Positions 61,880-64,000 of a stretch of DNA of 64,000 nt are shown here, piece by piece. A program made the translations under genes and the position numbers. The stretch lies in the NCBI GenBank assembly GCA_963717635.1, contig OY970347.1, positions 1,674,001-1,738,000 of the forward strand, read 5' to 3'. The DNA is from JALZKA01 sp963717635 (lineage in GTDB: Bacteria > Actinomycetota > Thermoleophilia > Solirubrobacterales > 70-9). Every line of letters begins with the position of its first letter. The first letter of the stretch is position 1. The notes beneath the pieces were generated by a model that was not told where the DNA came from, ran no database searches, and saw only the letters and a list, made by a program, of their open reading frames with translations.

Positions 61880-63229
61880 TCAGCCGAGCAGCGAGCTCAG
61901 GTCGCGCTCGAACCCCGGGTAGCTGACCGCCGCCGCGTCCATCCCGGACACCTCGGCCCCGTCCCGCGAGGCGAGACCCGCGATCGCACCCAGCATTGCG
62001 AGCCGGTGGTCGCCGTGTGAGTCGATTCGGCCGCCGCGCAATCCGCCGGTGCCGCGGACCGCGAATCCGTCGTCGAGCGCCTCCGCTTCGGCGCCCAGCG
62101 CCCGTAGTGAATCGACGACCGTCGCGATCCGATCCGACTCCTTGTGGCGAAGCTCGCCGGCACCGCTGATCACCGTCTGACCCTCGGCGAAACAGGCGGC
62201 GAGCCCGACCAACGGCAGCTCGTCGATCGCCAGCGGCACCTCGCCGGCGGCGACGCGGGTGGCGCGCAAGCTTGAGTGGCGCGCGTCCAGAACCCCCCGT
62301 GGCTCGCCCCCGGCGGGCACGGCCTCCTCGACCTCGATCGCGGCACCCATCCGGTTCAGGATCCCGAGCAATCCCACCCGGGTCGGGTTCAGTCCGACAC
62401 GCTCGAGGCGGACCCGGCTGCCCGGGACGAGCAGGGCCGCAACCAGGAAGAACGCCGCTGATGAGACGTCGCCCGGCACGTCGAAGCCGCACGGATCGAG
62501 GCGGGCGGCCGGCTGCAACACGATCCGCCGGTCCGGTAATTCGCCGCGGACCGTCAGGCCGTGCCCGGTCGAGTTCGAATCGATCGTGACGCCGGCAGCC
62601 GCCAGCATGCGCTCGGTGTGGTCGCGCGTGGGCGCGGACTCGATCACCTCGGTCTCGCCGTCCGCGTTCAGACCCGCGAGGAGCACGCAGGACTTGACCT
62701 GGGCGCTCGCTACCGGCAGCCGGTAGGAGATGCCGTGCAGGGGCGCGCCCCAGACCTCGAGCGGCGGCAACCTGTCTTCGCGGCATTCGACGCTGGCGCC
62801 CATCTCGCGGAGCGGCGCCACGACCCGGTCCACAGGGCGGCGGCTGATCGACTCGTCGCCTTCGAGCCTCCACGCACCCTGGCGCTGTCCCGCCAGCCAA
62901 CCGGGCAGCAGGCGCAACAGCGTCCCGGCATTGCCGACATCGATCCCCTCCGTCTCGCGGCCGGCATGCTCGCCGGGGCCGTTCAGGCCGATGCCCTCGA
63001 TCCGAACGTCGAGCGCTCCCGGCACATCGGACTCGGCGGTCTCCACGGCTGCCCCGAGTGCCCGCATGGCTTCGAGTGTGGAGCGTGTGTCGACGGAGTC
63101 CAGGTATCCGCTCAGCCGCGACTCACCGTCGGCCATTGCCGCCAGGATCGCGGCCCGGTGCGAGATCGACTTGTCGGGTGGGGGCTGGAGTGTCCCGCTG
63201 AGCGGACCCGAAGGGTCGAAACGATTCAC
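61880..63229 (-). CDS. aroA: 3-phosphoshikimate 1-carboxyvinyltransferase (EPSP synthase)
   Basis: A 449-residue shikimate-pathway enzyme. Motifs: PPPDKSISHRAAILAA, GNAGTLLRLL, SAQVKSCVLLAGL, DVSSAAFFLVAAL, IDELPLVGLAA and RHKESDRIATV with the catalytic region intact. GTG 63229 overlaps the tyrA stop, coupling the two aromatic genes. Confidence 0.95.
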   Translation of the reverse strand: MNRFDPSGPLSGTLQPPPDKSISHRAAILAAMADGESRLSGYLDSVDTRSTLEAMRALGAAVETAESDVPGALDVRIEGIGLNGPGEHAGRETEGIDVGNAGTLLRLLPGWLAGQRQGAWRLEGDESISRRPVDRVVAPLREMGASVECREDRLPPLEVWGAPLHGISYRLPVASAQVKSCVLLAGLNADGETEVIESAPTRDHTERMLAAAGVTIDSNSTGHGLTVRGELPDRRIVLQPAARLDPCGFDVPGDVSSAAFFLVAALLVPGSRVRLERVGLNPTRVGLLGILNRMGAAIEVEEAVPAGGEPRGVLDARHSSLRATRVAAGEVPLAIDELPLVGLAACFAEGQTVISGAGELRHKESDRIATVVDSLRALGAEAEALDDGFAVRGTGGLRGGRIDSHGDHRLAMLGAIAGLASRDGAEVSGMDAAAVSYPGFERDLSSLLG

Positions 63230-64000
63230 GGTTCGTCGACGAGCGGCGCCGCGGTGTGGCCGAGCTTGCGAACGACCTCCGCCGCCCGCTCGGCGCCTTC
63301 GGCGCCTGCCACCCACAGCGAGATCGCGCCGGTCCGCATGTCGGCGGCCGGGTAGAGGGCCATGTCCTCGATGTTGACGCCCGCGCGGCCGAGCGCCAGC
63401 GCGATCTCGGCCACGACGCCGGGCCGGTTGTCGACGCTCACCCGCAGCTCGCGCAGCGTGCCGCTTGCGAGCCCAGCCTCGGCGAGGGCACGACGGGCAT
63501 CGCCCGCGTCGCGCTGCCAGCCATCAAGCGCAACGGGGTCGCCCGTGCGCAGCAGGCGCGCGGCTTCGCGCAGGCGTTCGACAACCCGGTCGATCTCGTC
63601 CGCCACGGCCGCGCCGTTCGCAGCAAAGATGTCGGTCCAGATCGCGGGGTTGGCGCCGGCTACGCGCGTGGTGTCGCGAAAGCTGGGCCCCACCTGCGGC
63701 AGCCGCTCGGCTTCCTCCGAGAGCGCCGCCTGAGCCTGCGCGACGAGCACGTTCGCGATCACATGCGGGAGATGGCTGACGGTCGCCATCACGCGGTCGT
63801 GCGATTCCGCGTCGACAGCCTGGGGCCGGGCGCCGAGGTCCGCGACCATACGCTGCAACCGGTCGTAGTGCATCCCGCCGGCGTTCGCCCCCGGCGTCAG
63901 GTACCAGCGCGCGCCCTCGAACAGGTCCGCCCGCGCGTGCTCGACGCCCGCCGTCTCGGCGCCGGCAAGCGGGTGTCCCCCGATGAACCGCTCGGCCTCG
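63226..64000 (-). CDS. tyrA: Prephenate dehydrogenase with ACT domain (5' end outside window)
   Basis: Coding runs off the window edge; about 258 codons are visible. FIGGHPLAGAE and the later SHLPHVIANVL, GPSFRDTTRVAGANPAIWTDIF are diagnostic of TyrA, converting prephenate to hydroxyphenylpyruvate. The C-terminal ~70 residues form an ACT domain (LRVSVDNRPGVVAEIALALG), probably for feedback by tyrosine or phenylalanine. The N-terminal NAD-binding motif is missing because of the window boundary, not degradation. Confidence 0.93.
   Translation of the reverse strand, partial: EAERFIGGHPLAGAETAGVEHARADLFEGARWYLTPGANAGGMHYDRLQRMVADLGARPQAVDAESHDRVMATVSHLPHVIANVLVAQAQAALSEEAERLPQVGPSFRDTTRVAGANPAIWTDIFAANGAAVADEIDRVVERLREAARLLRTGDPVALDGWQRDAGDARRALAEAGLASGTLRELRVSVDNRPGVVAEIALALGRAGVNIEDMALYPAADMRTGAISLWVAGAEGAERAAEVVRKLGHTAAPLVDEP

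Overview
The window is GC-rich throughout and gene-dense. Most genes lie on the minus strand, with many ATGA/GTGA start-stop overlaps. The housekeeping cluster fakA-recG-rsmD-coaD-sepIVA-DUF177-rpmF-plsX-acpP-rnc-smc-ftsY-ffh-rpsP-khpA-trmD-rplS-lepB-rnhB, a WhiG/FliA-type sigma factor, an EF-G2-like GTPase and a DUF3352 protein point to a deep-branching actinobacterium. Class Thermoleophilia (Solirubrobacterales/Gaiellales-like) is my best guess; this is inference from gene content, since no 16S is present.

Layout. 1-2.9 kb: a lipoprotein gene divergent from an OmpR-type response regulator and its histidine kinase. 3.0-11.3 kb: an accessory zone bounded by tRNA genes. Two near-identical tRNA-Cys genes flank a flavin monooxygenase, a short-chain dehydrogenase and a TauE-type permease. 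Further right, a tRNA-Gly(GCC) gene has two upstream direct repeats of its 3' end, interpreted as integration scars. These partition an F420/luciferase-type oxidoreductase plus a berberine-bridge-type oxidase from a SHOCT protein. Gene stumps lie beside the scars. 11.4-16.7 kb: rnhA, fusA-like, whiG-like, xerC-like and an L,D-transpeptidase, all leftward. 16.8-21.8 kb: a hydrolase, a six-repeat propeller protein with an RTX-like tail, ilvD and thiD. 21.8-24.7 kb: dprA, comM and divergent yraN.

24.7-43 kb: the core translation, secretion, chromosome and lipid cluster, read leftward, with a small plus-strand pair (methyltransferase, enoyl-CoA hydratase). 42.7-46.2 kb: a complete riboflavin operon ribD-ribE-ribBA-ribH with a palindromic operator-like site and no FMN riboswitch. 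46.3-49.6 kb: a flippase and a cation/proton antiporter. 49.6-55.6 kb: rpe, zinc-ribbon protein, rsmB, fmt, def, priA. 55.7-64 kb: PH-domain protein, metK, DUF3352 protein, der, cmk, a cupin, aroA and a 5'-truncated tyrA.

Standout observations: (1) a dispersed ~45-60 nt element, six copies here, combining a conserved mini-ORF start (MSD...R...AP) with a hairpin whose stem covaries between copies and whose 3' arm overlaps the likely Shine-Dalgarno of the next gene; three copies surround rnc and smc. (2) RNase III lacks two of its four metal-binding acidic residues. (3) SMC is only 783 residues, has no recognisable hinge and carries an acidic insertion in the ATPase head. (4) A nested 14-bp + 6-bp hairpin sits between smc and ftsY. 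(5) RibBA has Gln in place of the metal-binding His of the DHBP synthase domain. (6) Integration-scar architecture at tRNA-Gly and an unusual tRNA-Cys pair. All homology statements come from reading motifs by eye; no database search was run.
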